A stretch of DNA of 64,000 nucleotides from Escherichia coli (GTDB lineage Bacteria; Pseudomonadota; Gammaproteobacteria; Enterobacterales; Enterobacteriaceae): contig NZ_JAATUR010000013.1 in the NCBI RefSeq assembly GCF_011881725.1, positions 33,924-97,923 of the forward strand. The letters run 5' to 3'. The notes below the pieces were generated by a model, which worked only from the letters and a program-made list of their open reading frames with translations, had not been told where the DNA came from and ran no database searches. Positions 1-8,594 of this stretch are shown in pieces; the stretch's first letter is position 1, and every line of letters starts with the position of its first letter. Both the position numbers and the translations under genes were made by a program.

Positions 1-862
1 CGCGAATCAGCGTTTGCGCTGCATCCAGGCTGGTTTGCATCCCATCGTGGAACGGCGGGTTGGAGATGATCATATCAAAACGACCTTTCACCTCAGAAAA
101 GACGTTGCTGGCAAAGACTTCACCTTCAACACTGTTAGCCGCAAGCGTCGCGCGGCTGGCTTCTACTGCTGGGGCAGAAACATCGCACAAGGTAAGGCGG
201 ATCTTCGGCGAATGGCGTGCAAATGCAACCGAAAGCACACCCGCGCCACAGCCGACATCCAGTACTTTACCTTTCGTGTGCGGAGTTAACGTCGAGAGCA
301 GTAGTTGGCTACCGACATCCAGACCGTCGCGGCTAAACACGCCAGGCAGCGTTTTGACCGTCAGGCCATCAACACAGTATTCGCCCCAGAATTTATCCGC
401 ATCAAACACTGGCTGCTTTTCCAGACGACCAAAATAGAGGCCACAGCGACGGGCGCTGTCTACCTTATTCAATGGCGCATAATCTGCCAGCATCTGCTCG
501 GCGCTGCGCACGCCGCTGCGGTTTTCACCAACGACAAAAATATCCGTCCCCACAGGCAGCAGAGAAAGTAAATTCATCAACTGGAACTGGGCTTCCGGTT
601 TGTTCTTCGGCCAGTAGTAAATCAACGTACCGCAATCTGCGACATCATCCGCCGTGGCGACCAGGCTAAAACGGGCATTATCTCCCATCTGACGGCTTAA
701 CACCTGCCAGTGGTGGAATTGCTGGGTATGAGCACGGCTGACCGCGGTATCTAAACGCGCGGGCAGGTCATCCTGTAAGTCTCCGGCAAACAGAATACGG
801 CTTTGTTCGAAATCATCACTGTGGCGCAGCAAGACTTCACTTGCCGGGGTAAATGCAGACAT
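1..862 (-). CDS. rsmC: 16S rRNA m2G1207 methyltransferase RsmC (3' part off the window)
   Basis: Leftward gene whose start codon is at 860-862; about 287 N-terminal residues are present and the rest lies beyond position 1. RsmC uses S-adenosylmethionine to methylate guanine 1207 of 16S rRNA in the small ribosomal subunit. Seen: N-terminus [14 protein letters not shown], a SAM-binding segment [16 protein letters not shown] in the C-terminal half, and the NPPFHDG catalytic motif near the cut end. The family is about 343 residues, so some 55 residues are missing only because of the window edge. It is divergent from holD, with about 100 bp between them for two promoters. Identification is from recognised sequence and position beside holD. 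Confidence 0.95.
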   Translation of the reverse strand, partial: MSAFTPASEVLLRHSDDFEQSRILFAGDLQDDLPARLDTAVSRAHTQQFHHWQVLSRQMGDNARFSLVATADDVADCGTLIYYWPKNKPEAQFQLMNLLSLLPVGTDIFVVGENRSGVRSAEQMLADYAPLNKVDSARRCGLYFGRLEKQPVFDADKFWGEYCVDGLTVKTLPGVFSRDGLDVGSQLLLSTLTPHTKGKVLDVGCGAGVLSVAFARHSPKIRLTLCDVSAPAVEASRATLAANSVEGEVFASNVFSEVKGRFDMIISNPPFHDGMQTSLDAAQTLIR

Positions 863-964
863 GGAATGCTCCTCAATTGATACTGGCGGCGATTATAGTC
901 ATTTGTTGGCGCGGTTTCGACGAATTTGCTATATTTGCGCCCCTGATAACAGGAGCGATTCGCT

Positions 965-1378
965 ATGACATCCCGACGAGACTGGCAATTACAGCAGCTG
1001 GGCATTACCCAGTGGTCGCTGCGTCGCCCTGGCGCGTTGCAGGGGGAGATTGCCATTGCGATCCCGGCGCACGTTCGTCTGGTGATGGTGGCAAACGATC
1101 TTCCCGCCCTGACCGATCCTCTGGTGAGCGACGTCCTGCGCGCATTAACCGTCAGCCCCGATCAGGTGCTGCAACTGACGCCAGAAAGGATCGCGATGCT
1201 GCCGCAAGGCAGTCGCTGCAACAGCTGGCGGTTGGGTACTGACGAACCGCTGTCACTGGAAGGCGCTCAGGTGGCATCACCGGCGCTCAACGAATTACGG
1301 GCAAACCCAACGGCACGCGCCGCATTATGGCAACAAATTTGCACATATGAACACGATTTCTTCCCTCGAAGCGACTGA
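965..1378 (+). CDS. holD: DNA polymerase III psi subunit
   Basis: 137 residues, the usual length of psi. Psi joins the chi subunit (HolC) to the gamma/tau clamp loader and so links the replisome to single-strand-binding protein. The start MTSRRDWQLQQLG follows an AGGAG-type ribosome site (aacaggagcg). The 3' end overlaps the start of rimI by 32 bp in another frame, the known E. coli holD-rimI-yjjG arrangement, so translation of the two is probably coupled. No oddities seen. Confidence 0.96.
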   Translation: MTSRRDWQLQQLGITQWSLRRPGALQGEIAIAIPAHVRLVMVANDLPALTDPLVSDVLRALTVSPDQVLQLTPERIAMLPQGSRCNSWRLGTDEPLSLEGAQVASPALNELRANPTARAALWQQICTYEHDFFPRSD

Positions 1379-1793
1379 TTTACCTGCGGCTTTCCATATT
1401 GAACAACGCGCCCACGCTTTTCCATGGAGTGAAAAAACCTTTGCCAGCAATCAGGGCGAGCGTTATCTCAACTTTCAGTTAACGCAAAACGGCAAAATGG
1501 CGGCGTTTGCGATTACGCAAGTGGTGCTGGATGAAGCTACATTGTTCAATATTGCGGTCGATCCTGACTATCAGCGTCAGGGACTGGGAAGGGCGCTGCT
1601 GGAACATCTGATCGATGAACTGGAAAAACGCGGCGTGGCGACGCTATGGCTGGAAGTCCGTGCCTCAAATGCTGCCGCCATTGCTCTGTACGAAAGTTTA
1701 GGCTTTAACGAGGCGACGATTCGCCGCAATTACTACCCCACCACGGACGGTCGCGAGGACGCCATCATCATGGCGTTGCCAATCAGTATGTAA
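1347..1793 (+). CDS. rimI: Ribosomal protein S18 N-alpha-acetyltransferase RimI
   Basis: 148-residue GNAT acetyltransferase that acetylates the N-terminal alanine of ribosomal protein S18. The acetyl-CoA binding motif A is visible as RQGLGRA at residues 77-83, and the C-terminal part has the typical LYESLGF segment. It starts inside the 3' end of holD and is followed by yjjG after 14 bp, so the three genes form one transcription unit. Length and sequence are those of the E. coli protein. Confidence 0.96.
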   Translation: MNTISSLEATDLPAAFHIEQRAHAFPWSEKTFASNQGERYLNFQLTQNGKMAAFAITQVVLDEATLFNIAVDPDYQRQGLGRALLEHLIDELEKRGVATLWLEVRASNAAAIALYESLGFNEATIRRNYYPTTDGREDAIIMALPISM

Positions 1794-1807
1794 GACAAGG
1801 TGGAATA

Positions 1808-2485
1808 ATGAAGTGGGACTGGATTTTCTTTGATGCCGATGAAACGCTGTTTACCTTTGACTCGTTCACCGGCCTGCAGCGGATGTTTCTTGACTACAGC
1901 GTCACCTTTACCGCTGAAGATTTTCAGGACTATCAGGCCGTTAACAAGCCCCTGTGGGTGGATTACCAAAACGGCGCGATCACTTCATTACAGCTTCAGC
2001 ACGGGCGTTTTGAGAGCTGGGCCGAACGGCTGAACGTCGAGCCAGGTAAACTCAACGAGGCCTTTATTAATGCGATGGCGGAAATTTGCACGCCGCTGCC
2101 GGGAGCGGTTTCCCTGCTTAACGCCATCCGTGGCAACGCCAAAATCGGCATCATCACCAACGGTTTTAGCGCCTTGCAGCAAGTGCGTCTGGAACGCACG
2201 GGCCTGCGTGATTATTTCGATTTGCTGGTGATTTCCGAAGAAGTGGGTGTAGCCAAACCGAATAAGAAAATTTTCGATTATGCGCTGGAACAAGCGGGCA
2301 ATCCTGAACGCTCACGCGTGTTGATGGTTGGCGACACCGCTGAGTCCGATATTCTCGGTGGCATCAACGCCGGACTTGCGACCTGCTGGTTGAATGCGCA
2401 CAATCGCGAGCAACCAGAAGGCATCGCACCCTCCTGGACCGTTTCATCGTTGCATGAACTGGAGCAGCTCCTGTGTAAACACTGA
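1808..2485 (+). CDS. yjjG: HAD-family pyrimidine nucleotidase YjjG
   Basis: 225-residue haloacid-dehalogenase phosphatase. Known activity of the family member: 5'-nucleotidase on dUMP, dTMP and UMP, with a house-cleaning role against non-canonical pyrimidine nucleotides. Seen: motif I FFDADET at residues 7-13 with the two catalytic aspartates D9 and D11, motif II IITNG, and motif III/IV region with KPNKKIF and MVGDTAESD. Last gene before prfC; a 90-bp gap with the native prfC promoter region follows. Confidence 0.95.
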   Translation: MKWDWIFFDADETLFTFDSFTGLQRMFLDYSVTFTAEDFQDYQAVNKPLWVDYQNGAITSLQLQHGRFESWAERLNVEPGKLNEAFINAMAEICTPLPGAVSLLNAIRGNAKIGIITNGFSALQQVRLERTGLRDYFDLLVISEEVGVAKPNKKIFDYALEQAGNPERSRVLMVGDTAESDILGGINAGLATCWLNAHNREQPEGIAPSWTVSSLHELEQLLCKH

Positions 2486-2575
2486 TTGCCTCCCCCCCGT
2501 TGATGGGTAAAATAGCCGCAATTTTTCGTTTTCAACAAGCGCGGCGCGATGCCGCTTACTCAAGAAGAAAGAATT

Positions 2576-2650
2576 ATGACGTTGTCTCCTTATTTGCAAG
2601 AGGTGGCGAAGCGCCGCACTTTTGCCATTATTTCTCACCCCAATAATTAA
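2576..2650 (+). pseudogene. prfC: 5' remnant of native prfC, cut by prophage
   Basis: The native prfC start ([14 protein letters not shown]) with its own ribosome site (aagaagaaag) is kept. After the attachment core at 2627-2640 the frame enters phage DNA and stops at TAA 2648-2650, leaving a possible 24-residue peptide. The first 22 codons are chromosomal. The rest of prfC lies 20 kb to the right, where it has a phage-supplied start. The native prfC promoter therefore no longer drives release factor 3, unless transcripts cross the prophage, which is unlikely. Confidence 0.95.
2621..2640. other. attL (left prophage attachment site)
   Basis: Shared core attatttctcaccc at 2627-2640, within codons 18-22 of native prfC. 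Together with five matching bases further left (tttgc) it gives a 20-bp match, with one mismatch, to 22994-23013. To its left the sequence is chromosomal prfC; to its right it is phage DNA (caataattaa). Confidence 0.88.
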
Positions 2651-2804
2651 CCCCAAATTAAAGCTCTTTTACTCTTTCAAAATCCTTTCAGTTAATTGAG
2701 GTTGAGCTATATAAATCATTTAAATACATTTAGTTATGTGGCTTCTTTAATTGAAAGTTCTTTCATGTAACTTTAAATCGATCAGCTTGCTTTCATCAAA
2801 AATC

Positions 2805-2861
2805 TGTACATATGCTTGTACATAATGTACAAAGCAGCAGAGGTGTTTTGCGATTTGTACA
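2805..2861. repeat. Cluster of four TGTACA motifs at the left prophage end
   Basis: TGTACA occurs at 2805-2810, 2817-2822, 2826-2831 and 2856-2861, just before the integrase start; a matching cluster of four lies near the right end. A 6-mer is expected about once in 4 kb, so four in 57 bp is clear enrichment. Likely arm-type integrase sites, or operator half sites controlling int. Function is inferred. Confidence 0.6.
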
Positions 2862-2870
2862 AGGTGAGTA

Positions 2871-4094
2871 ATGGCGCTGTCTGATGCGTGGTTGCGTTCA
2901 GTCGTTGGAAAGGAACGTGATAAGGTTTTGGTTAAATCCGATCGTGATGGTCTGTCTGTTAGAGTATCACCGAAAGGTCGCGTAGTGTTCCAATATCGTT
3001 ATCAGTGGGCGGGGAAAGGTGAGCGTCTTGATATCGGAACTTACCCGGCAACTGGACTAAAAGAGGCCAGAGAAGAAGTTATCCGTCTTCGTGGTGAACT
3101 CGAGTCAAACCGCAATCCACGATTGGTCAAGCAGGCTGAAAAACGAAAAGCTACTGAAGCCATGACGGTAGAGTCTGTGATCCGTGCTTGGTATGAAGCA
3201 TATTGTGTAAAAAATAAAAAAGGTTCTGAACAGATACTCCGCTCGTTTGAGCTGCACCTGTTCTCTAAAATCGGGAATATCCCTCACGATGCAGCTACAT
3301 TGCATGATTGGTTAGAAGTCCTGGAGCCTCTTAGCACTAAGACTCCTGCAATAGCAGACCGATTGCTAATTAACGCAAAGCAGGCCCACGTCTGGGCGTA
3401 TAAGAGAAAGCTTATTGAAACTCGCCCGCTGTCGGATATCACGGGTAAAGATATGGATATCCGTAAAGGTCAGAAGAAACGGTTTCTGACACATGATGAA
3501 ATTAAAATCCTTTATGCTGCGATCGATGGTTCTCGAATGGTTCCTAAATACCGGGCCTTCATTAAACTATTGCTGCATTTTGGCTGCCGTAGTTCAGAGC
3601 TAATTACCGCTAGGGTGGATGATTTTGATTTCATTAATAAGGTATGGACTGTACCGCCAGAACGACATAAGACAGGGGATATAACAGGTGAACCGCTAAA
3701 GCGCCCCATTATTGAACCGGTTGAAGAGCTTATAAAGTACGTTATCTCTATGAACAATGGTTCCGATATGCTTTTTACTAAGGAAGGATGTAGGGAACCC
3801 GTTGGTCGGACATCATTGCAGTCGCTGCCTTACAATTTAATGCAGTACGCATGGCGGCGTTTAGGGTATCAATTCCCCCATTGGTCTCTTCATGATTTGA
3901 GACGAACAGCACGAACAAACTTTTCTGATCTTACTGCGCCTCATATTGCAGAAATAATGCTCGGTCATAAACTGCCAGGGGTATGGCAGGTTTATGACAA
4001 GAGCGATTATTTAGAAGAACAGCGTAAAGCTTACCAGGCATGGTGGGAGAGAGTTGAATCGATCGTTACTTGTACTGGTTCAGACAGCAACTGA
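2871..4094 (+). CDS. int: P4-family tyrosine integrase
   Basis: 407-residue site-specific recombinase expected to insert and excise the prophage at prfC. Layout: N-terminal DUF4102-type arm-binding domain (about 1-90, with the conserved DIGTYPATGLKEAR stretch), central core-binding domain (about 100-185), C-terminal catalytic domain (about 200-395). Catalytic residues are all visible: R240 (GCRSSE), H341 and R344 (HDLRR), H366 (LGH) and Y375, nine residues after H366. Length is normal for the family, so it looks active. The first ATG (2871) follows gtacaaggtgagta. It is the first gene inside attL, pointing into the prophage. Confidence 0.95.
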   Translation: MALSDAWLRSVVGKERDKVLVKSDRDGLSVRVSPKGRVVFQYRYQWAGKGERLDIGTYPATGLKEAREEVIRLRGELESNRNPRLVKQAEKRKATEAMTVESVIRAWYEAYCVKNKKGSEQILRSFELHLFSKIGNIPHDAATLHDWLEVLEPLSTKTPAIADRLLINAKQAHVWAYKRKLIETRPLSDITGKDMDIRKGQKKRFLTHDEIKILYAAIDGSRMVPKYRAFIKLLLHFGCRSSELITARVDDFDFINKVWTVPPERHKTGDITGEPLKRPIIEPVEELIKYVISMNNGSDMLFTKEGCREPVGRTSLQSLPYNLMQYAWRRLGYQFPHWSLHDLRRTARTNFSDLTAPHIAEIMLGHKLPGVWQVYDKSDYLEEQRKAYQAWWERVESIVTCTGSDSN

Positions 4095-4354
4095 CAGTCC
4101 GCTTTGAGCAAGAAGCGGAAGTTGGCAGTTTTGTGGACTGTCCCCACAAAAGTGACTACAGAAATAGTTGCAATTCATAATTGATCATGGGTTGTCAGTT
4201 AAACTCGTGGCGATTTAAATAGACTAATTGGGAGTGCGTCCATTACTTATATCTTGTAATGTTAACTATCAGAAATGATACAAAGATAATATGTCTTTAA
4301 AGAAAAGGCTGATGGCGAAAAGTGGCCCGATGAGGGCCACAATACGGCTGTCAC

Positions 4355-4687
4355 TTAGACGTAAATATCAATGGTGCCAGCGGTATTTGTATCGTCTTTT
4401 TTCTCTTCTTTTTTATCAGGCTGAACTGTCGCGTCTTTATTCTTTTTCTCTGCCTGCTGCCTTAACAACTGCTCCAGTTGAGCCCTGAGGCTTTCAATTT
4501 GCTTCTGTACCAATGCAGCCATTTCTTTTTTCTGCTGTGTCGTCATCCCCTCTTCCGATGAGATTTTCCCAAGCTTTTCAGTCAGCACCTGAATTTGTCT
4601 TGTGATTTTGGCTATTTCTGATGTTCCTTCCGGGGCGGAGTTGTTTGAAATAACGGTTGAGGTATTCCCCTGAATTGTGACAGACAT
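4355..4687 (-). CDS. FlxA-like protein
   Basis: 110 residues, FlxA family, like flxA of the Qin prophage. The function is unknown; in K-12 flxA is expressed under the flagellar sigma factor FliA. Seen: a low-complexity Ser/Thr-rich N-terminus, a long predicted coiled coil around residues 25-80 (Q, E, K and L rich), and a charged C-terminal tail rich in Lys and Asp ending GTIDIYV. A ribosome site (aaggagaaatct) precedes the ATG, and a close match to the sigma-28 promoter lies 24-50 bp upstream. It is the only gene in the left arm with a clear host flagellar promoter. Confidence 0.85.
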   Translation of the reverse strand: MSVTIQGNTSTVISNNSAPEGTSEIAKITRQIQVLTEKLGKISSEEGMTTQQKKEMAALVQKQIESLRAQLEQLLRQQAEKKNKDATVQPDKKEEKKDDTNTAGTIDIYV

Positions 4688-4710
4688 AGATTTCTCCTTT
4701 TAAAAAAGCA

Positions 4711-4737
4711 CTATCGGCATGCACAAAAAAATCTTTA
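4711..4737 (-). promoter_or_regulatory. Sigma-28 (FliA) promoter of the flxA-like gene
   Basis: Read on the minus strand: TAAAGATT, 11 bp, GCCGATAG. The FliA consensus is TAAAGTTT-N11-GCCGATAA, so 14 of 16 positions match with exact spacing. It lies just upstream of the flxA-like start at 4687. This links expression to the host flagellar programme. Confidence 0.85.
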
Positions 4738-5170
4738 ATCGTATTTCTTGTGTCATTAATTATTTGATGTTCAGATTGTTTTCCTCGCGGGCTGGCGCGC
4801 CTCAAAAAGTAAAGCTTGTTGACAGGGGTAAACGTTCGGCAATAATTTTCTGCCGCATGCGGGTGTTGCATAAAACGTGCTACGTTCCTTTATCGACAGG
4901 TCAGGTCACCGCTCACCCGCCGACGAGAAAGCAACACTGACATGCTAAAGCAAAAAATAGATGAATAAGTTGAGTTGTGCATATGTAGCCTGACCGTCAC
5001 AAAGTATATGGTGTCTGTACCAGTAAGATGATGGCCGGACTCTTTAAAAACGAGCTGACCTGCACAATACAGGATGGACTTAGCAATGGCTGCTCCTGGC
5101 ACAGAGCAGACAGTCAGATTTGTTTGGTCTGTGCCATATCTGTGCCAGCTCTCATTTGAGCTAATGTTTG
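4738..5170. other. Gap between flxA-like gene and HTH gene, no gene seen
   Basis: About 430 bp with only short ORFs (the longest, 73 residues at 4719-4940, has no convincing ribosome site and overlaps the sigma-28 promoter). No terminator or repeat was recognised with confidence. Confidence 0.5.
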
Positions 5171-5365
5171 TTACTCTATTACTCCAGCAAACCTATATAT
5201 CTTGCGTGATGCCCATTTATTTGGGCAGGATTTAATATCAGGATCTGGAAAATCTGGTCTGTATTTCTGGCCAGTCCTCCTGTTTACGCTGTTCCAGCGA
5301 AGCACCGTCGATATTGAAACGCCACAGAATTCGGCGACTTGTTTTGTTGTCATTAAGTTGTTCAT
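5171..5365 (-). CDS. Small AlpA/MerR-type DNA-binding protein, possible excisionase
   Basis: 64 residues. Start chosen at 5363-5365 because it follows a strong ribosome site (ggagggg); a longer reading would run antisense through the neighbouring yfdR gene. Residues 5-25 (MTTKQVAEFCGVSISTVLRW) form a winged-helix/MerR-like DNA-binding motif typical of phage excisionases and AlpA activators. It lies at the distal end of the leftward operon, close to int, where xis genes usually sit. Excisionase is an inference; a transcriptional regulator is the alternative. Confidence 0.7.
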   Translation of the reverse strand: MNNLMTTKQVAEFCGVSISTVLRWNSVNRRTGQKYRPDFPDPDIKSCPNKWASRKIYRFAGVIE

Positions 5366-5399
5366 TGCTGCCCCTCCAGTGATTGTTCGGTTGAAAGAC

Positions 5400-5936
5400 T
5401 CATGCGCATGTGCGTAACTCCGATAACTCGTTAAAGCGCTCCATAAACATCCCGTAGGCATGGCTCGGAGCCAGTGGAATAACTTTGAACATCTCTGTTG
5501 CCGGGATGCCTTCCAGTACAGGCCAGAAAGAGCCATCATCAAGTCCGAGATCGCGGCGTTCGGTTGCCAGCATGATGAGATCGGCATATTTCACAGGTGT
5601 GCTCATAACCGGGGGTAACCCGTATTTCTCACGGATTACGGCGTCTATTTTTTCTTCCATCCGTTTATAATCAGGAAGAAGGCGTTTCAGTGGAGCCGGG
5701 ATGTCCTGGCAATACGCTTCTGTTGCATCATGCATTAACGCTTCAAAAGCAAATTCCTGCGGTACCAGCTGGCTGCAAAGCACCGCATGCTGGGCGACGC
5801 TGTAGAAGTGTGAAAGATGTCCTGCAAAGCGACAGATATTTGAAAGGGAAACCGCGATATCGTTAATCACGATGTCGTCTTTATTTATCCTGTCATAATA
5901 AAAATGCTTCCCAGAAAAAGTTTTAATAAATGACAT
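5400..5936 (-). CDS. yfdR: HD-domain phosphohydrolase YfdR
   Basis: 178 residues, nearly identical to YfdR of the CPS-53 prophage. An HD-superfamily protein related to 5'-deoxynucleotidases. Metal ligands are visible: H43 in LSHF, the HD pair H69-D70 in LMHDATE, and D119 in KYADL. It probably hydrolyses nucleotide phosphate esters in the cytosol, though the substrate of the phage protein is not known to me. The start at 5934-5936 gives the family length; the open frame runs further upstream without support. It is downstream of yfdQ and shares the leftward transcript. Confidence 0.9.
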   Translation of the reverse strand: MSFIKTFSGKHFYYDRINKDDIVINDIAVSLSNICRFAGHLSHFYSVAQHAVLCSQLVPQEFAFEALMHDATEAYCQDIPAPLKRLLPDYKRMEEKIDAVIREKYGLPPVMSTPVKYADLIMLATERRDLGLDDGSFWPVLEGIPATEMFKVIPLAPSHAYGMFMERFNELSELRTCA

Positions 5937-6064
5937 TTTGTTCTCCACGTTATTTGCGCTGCACCGCACTGAATTCTGGTAAAAGGAAGCCCTCACCATC
6001 CGGCGATTATTGAGTTAATTACGTTTCCATAAATGCCCCCGCAGGGGCATTTGCAGTAATCAAA

Positions 6065-6889
6065 TCAGGCGGTGAAAGTACCAATAAAGGTTTCTACTTT
6101 GCTGTCTTTGAATTTCTCAACAAGCAGATCGCGAAATTCGTTAGCCATTTCTTCCTGCACAGCCTCCAGCTGAATAATGCGCAGAACAAGTACAGGACGA
6201 TCGCCAGTGATAATGCTGAGGCGTAATTTAAAAGAACGTTCTTTCAGACCTTCAAACGGAACGCATTTAAATTCAAATGCCACTGGCATAATGTCTTTGG
6301 TCTTCGCTTCGACAGACTCCATCAGGGAGCGTTTGCCGCTGAAGTCATTATCTTCAAAATCAGCGGTCTGGTTTGCTTCAATCGTGATTTTACGGACAGC
6401 CGCAGCCGATTTTGTTGCCTGGATAGCGTCACCATTAGCATCAAAACCCACAAGGTAGTCGGCCCAGTCTTCAATCCATTCTGCCAGTGACTTCTGGGAG
6501 TTACGCTCGCTGTTAACAGACAACAGTGCAGAGAACGGTGCTGTCTTTTTCAGTTTGAGAGTGGCGGTGTTATCTGCGTGACCTGGTTCATCAATAGTAC
6601 CCAGGTTAAGCACACTGACGGCACGCATATTATCAGCATCGATAAAGCAGCGGGTGCCTTCATCTGCAAGATCTTTAGAATAACGGGTAAAGTCATCGAT
6701 GCTGGCAGTGGAAAGCGCACCACGGAAACGGAAGCGATTTAAATTAAATTTTTCCAGATCATGAATGCGGAAATTCTCAGGCAATGCCACAGCATCGGCA
6801 CCAATCTTACTGATAATTTCATTAACACCCTGAGCAGAAATAAGAGCATGGATTTGATTAATTGCGGTTGCGTCTAAGTTCTGAGACAT
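6065..6889 (-). CDS. yfdQ: YfdQ family protein (DUF2303)
   Basis: 274 residues, matching YfdQ of CPS-53 (DUF2303). No enzymatic function is known. The protein is soluble, without signal peptide or membrane segments, rich in charged residues, and starts [14 protein letters not shown] after a ribosome site (gaggacttat). It is conserved next to yfdP and yfdR in many lambdoid prophages, in the early leftward operon, which suggests an early-phase role in phage DNA or host takeover rather than a structural one. Confidence 0.9.
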   Translation of the reverse strand: MSQNLDATAINQIHALISAQGVNEIISKIGADAVALPENFRIHDLEKFNLNRFRFRGALSTASIDDFTRYSKDLADEGTRCFIDADNMRAVSVLNLGTIDEPGHADNTATLKLKKTAPFSALLSVNSERNSQKSLAEWIEDWADYLVGFDANGDAIQATKSAAAVRKITIEANQTADFEDNDFSGKRSLMESVEAKTKDIMPVAFEFKCVPFEGLKERSFKLRLSIITGDRPVLVLRIIQLEAVQEEMANEFRDLLVEKFKDSKVETFIGTFTA

Positions 6890-6954
6890 AATAAGTCCTC
6901 ACTATATAAAGATATTCAGTGATGAGATAAATAATCAGTTAATTAAGAACGATA

Positions 6955-7317
6955 TTAATGACCTGCTGCGCGGAGTTTTCCGTCAGGTTCACCGGCAAGA
7001 GTCAGTAATTGTCCCTGGTCTTCCTGCAGAATTGTCAGGCGACCACCGCGATTGACATACATCGGCGTTTCGGTGGTGTCTTCTTCGGAAATTTTCCCGC
7101 GGTTAGTCGGGCGAATATATGAGAGTTTGTGTTTGATTTTCACACGGTTCTCATCAAATGGTTCGATTTCCAGGTTGAGTGAGACCTTCCCTTTGGTTTT
7201 CGTGTTCATCACACCGGAAGCGACTTCACTGAGAACTGCGCCGATTTTGGTTTCAAATACGCCGCCGTCCAGCTCCCCGATAAATGCCTGCACATCAGTA
7301 CTGCGTTCGCTAGCCAT
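6955..7317 (-). CDS. yfdP: YfdP-like phage protein
   Basis: 120 residues, as in YfdP of CPS-53. Start chosen at MASERSTDVQ (7315-7317), preceded by gaggaa at a good distance; the open frame continues upstream through structured leader sequence without support. It is a soluble protein of unknown function with a lysine-rich central part. First gene of the yfdP-yfdQ-yfdR leftward block; the ~470 bp upstream hold an RNA-like structured region rather than a gene. Confidence 0.85.
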   Translation of the reverse strand: MASERSTDVQAFIGELDGGVFETKIGAVLSEVASGVMNTKTKGKVSLNLEIEPFDENRVKIKHKLSYIRPTNRGKISEEDTTETPMYVNRGGRLTILQEDQGQLLTLAGEPDGKLRAAGH

Positions 7318-7365
7318 TTTGCTGTTCCTCATCATATCGACCCTGCAAGGTCGGTTGGTTTCTCC

Positions 7366-7500
7366 ACAAAACAGAGAAGAACACCTGCGGTGGCAGCCGC
7401 CCGGATGGATTGGGTTATGAGCCCGTCGTCCGGTGATGCTCTTCTCTGTTTTGTAAAAAGAGCGGTACCAGCTGGAAGCAAGGGTATAAGCTGGTACCGC
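7366..7500 (-). ncRNA. Structured leader, C4-type antisense RNA candidate
   Basis: Two strong inverted repeats lie directly upstream of yfdP: a perfect 15-bp pair (7366-7380 with 7440-7454) around a GC-rich 59-nt centre, and a perfect 12-bp pair (7462-7473 with 7489-7500, GCGGTACCAGCT and its complement). On the minus strand the centre contains gacgacgggctcataaccc, which I recall as typical of C4 antisense RNAs of P1/P7 and related prophages. It would be transcribed leftward from PL. The structure is seen; the C4 label is from memory and needs a covariance search. Confidence 0.5.
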
Positions 7501-7785
7501 CAAGACTACACACAGCATAAAGTTGTGGTGCCGGGTGCCTCCCGGTGCCTGGCGAAGGTTGCACACCAGGCGGGTGGGTATCCACAGAAGGTCGACTGTC
7601 AGCCTCAACCTTAACCCGCGTGCGCTGAGCCGCATTCACCACAACGCTAAGGATTCTCTCTGGTTGAAAATACTTAGCTGTTATGTGCCTGCTTTTAGCC
7701 ACATCAGGCGAGGTGGACCTAGTTATTCCCCAACAACAAGGATTCGGTTAATCTGGTTATCCCCAACAACGCAAAAGGAAAAGAA

Positions 7786-8220
7786 ATGTCCGGTAATATC
7801 TATACGCTGTACAAATCCCACTGTGAAAATGTTGGAAAGTATCGGGGCATTGAAATCAGTGGGGTAGTGTCATCAGTCGAAATAAGCAAAGTTGAATCAA
7901 GGGCAACATTACTTACTCTTTTGGACCTTGTCTTACATGAGCACCGGAAGAAATTCGGCACTCCCTATAATCAGTTGAATGGGAAAAAGGCTCTGGTTCA
8001 CCTTATTCTGATGAAGCATCACTGGATGCCAAAACAGATTAATGAGATGAAATTTGATGAACTTCTTCTTTCAATTCAGGATGAACTCACACTTGATAAA
8101 ATAAGCGTAACCGCCCAGAAATTTTTAGATTATCGAGACTGGAGATCACAAATTCATCACTTTGATGATTTTGACGAAAATGAATGGGATCCTAATTTGT
8201 CTGCACAATATCTAAAGTAA
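7786..8220 (+). CDS. Hypothetical phage protein
   Basis: 144 residues (MSGNIYTLYKSHCENVG...), preceded by aaaaggaaaag at a suitable distance. I do not recognise a characterised function. It is soluble, mixed alpha/beta in composition, with a conserved-looking acidic C-terminus (HHFDDFDENEWDPN). It points rightward, against the leftward operon, and its last 29 bp overlap the end of the convergent small ORF at 8192-8398. It has good coding character and length, and a position between the C4-like leader and PL where immunity or exclusion genes are often carried. Confidence 0.65.
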   Translation: MSGNIYTLYKSHCENVGKYRGIEISGVVSSVEISKVESRATLLTLLDLVLHEHRKKFGTPYNQLNGKKALVHLILMKHHWMPKQINEMKFDELLLSIQDELTLDKISVTAQKFLDYRDWRSQIHHFDDFDENEWDPNLSAQYLK

Positions 8221-8398
8221 CATTCTGTGATAAAACCGTGATTTCCTGATCCAGTTTTTTTAAGGAGTCTATTGTTTCCTGTCGATAAGACAGCACTTCA
8301 CGAAGCTGGTTTATAGCTGCCAGCTTCTTTGTCATCCACTCATAAATTTCCTCATCTGTGTAGCCAGGCGCGACGATTTTGGGTTCTGTTTTGTGCAT
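8192..8398 (-). CDS. Small hypothetical phage protein
   Basis: 68 residues starting MHKTEPKIVAPGY (start at 8396-8398) after gaggagatgtgaa, a good ribosome site; the upstream in-frame alternative is a TTG. Residues 15-60 look like a helical, coiled-coil-like segment (LAAINQLREVLSYRQETIDSLKKL). It is the first reading frame downstream of PL, the place where lambda has N, but I see no arginine-rich N-type motif, so no function is assigned. Its 3' end overlaps the convergent gene at 7786-8220. Confidence 0.6.
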   Translation of the reverse strand: MHKTEPKIVAPGYTDEEIYEWMTKKLAAINQLREVLSYRQETIDSLKKLDQEITVLSQNVTLDIVQTN

Positions 8399-8560
8399 TT
8401 CACATCTCCTCAAGTTATCAGTTACTTGTTGATGGGGACCAGATTGTTAAAGAGCTAAGCGTCCTGTAGGGCGCTTTTTTGTTGCTAACGAATCATCCTG
8501 GACTTCATATGCCCCAGGCGGCTACTTCGTGGGCGTCCTGCCTGTTCGTTGTTTCTCTTG

Positions 8561-8593
8561 GGTACATTATGTATCTCAAAGGTACATTGTCAA
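8561..8593 (-). promoter_or_regulatory. PL promoter with operator half sites (OL)
   Basis: On the minus strand TTGACA (8588-8593), a 16-bp spacer and CATAAT (8566-8571) form a strong sigma-70 promoter. GGTACAT occurs twice on the plus strand (8561-8567 and 8581-8587), overlapping the promoter; the same GTACC/GGTAC half sites make up the palindromes between cI and cro. It would fire the leftward early operon and be shut by the repressor. Confidence 0.75.
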
Positions 8594-8594
8594 G

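Noticed and set aside
6955..7635. 226-residue version of YfdP
   Set aside because: The upstream extension reads through the structured RNA-like leader; the start at 7317 has a good ribosome site and family length.
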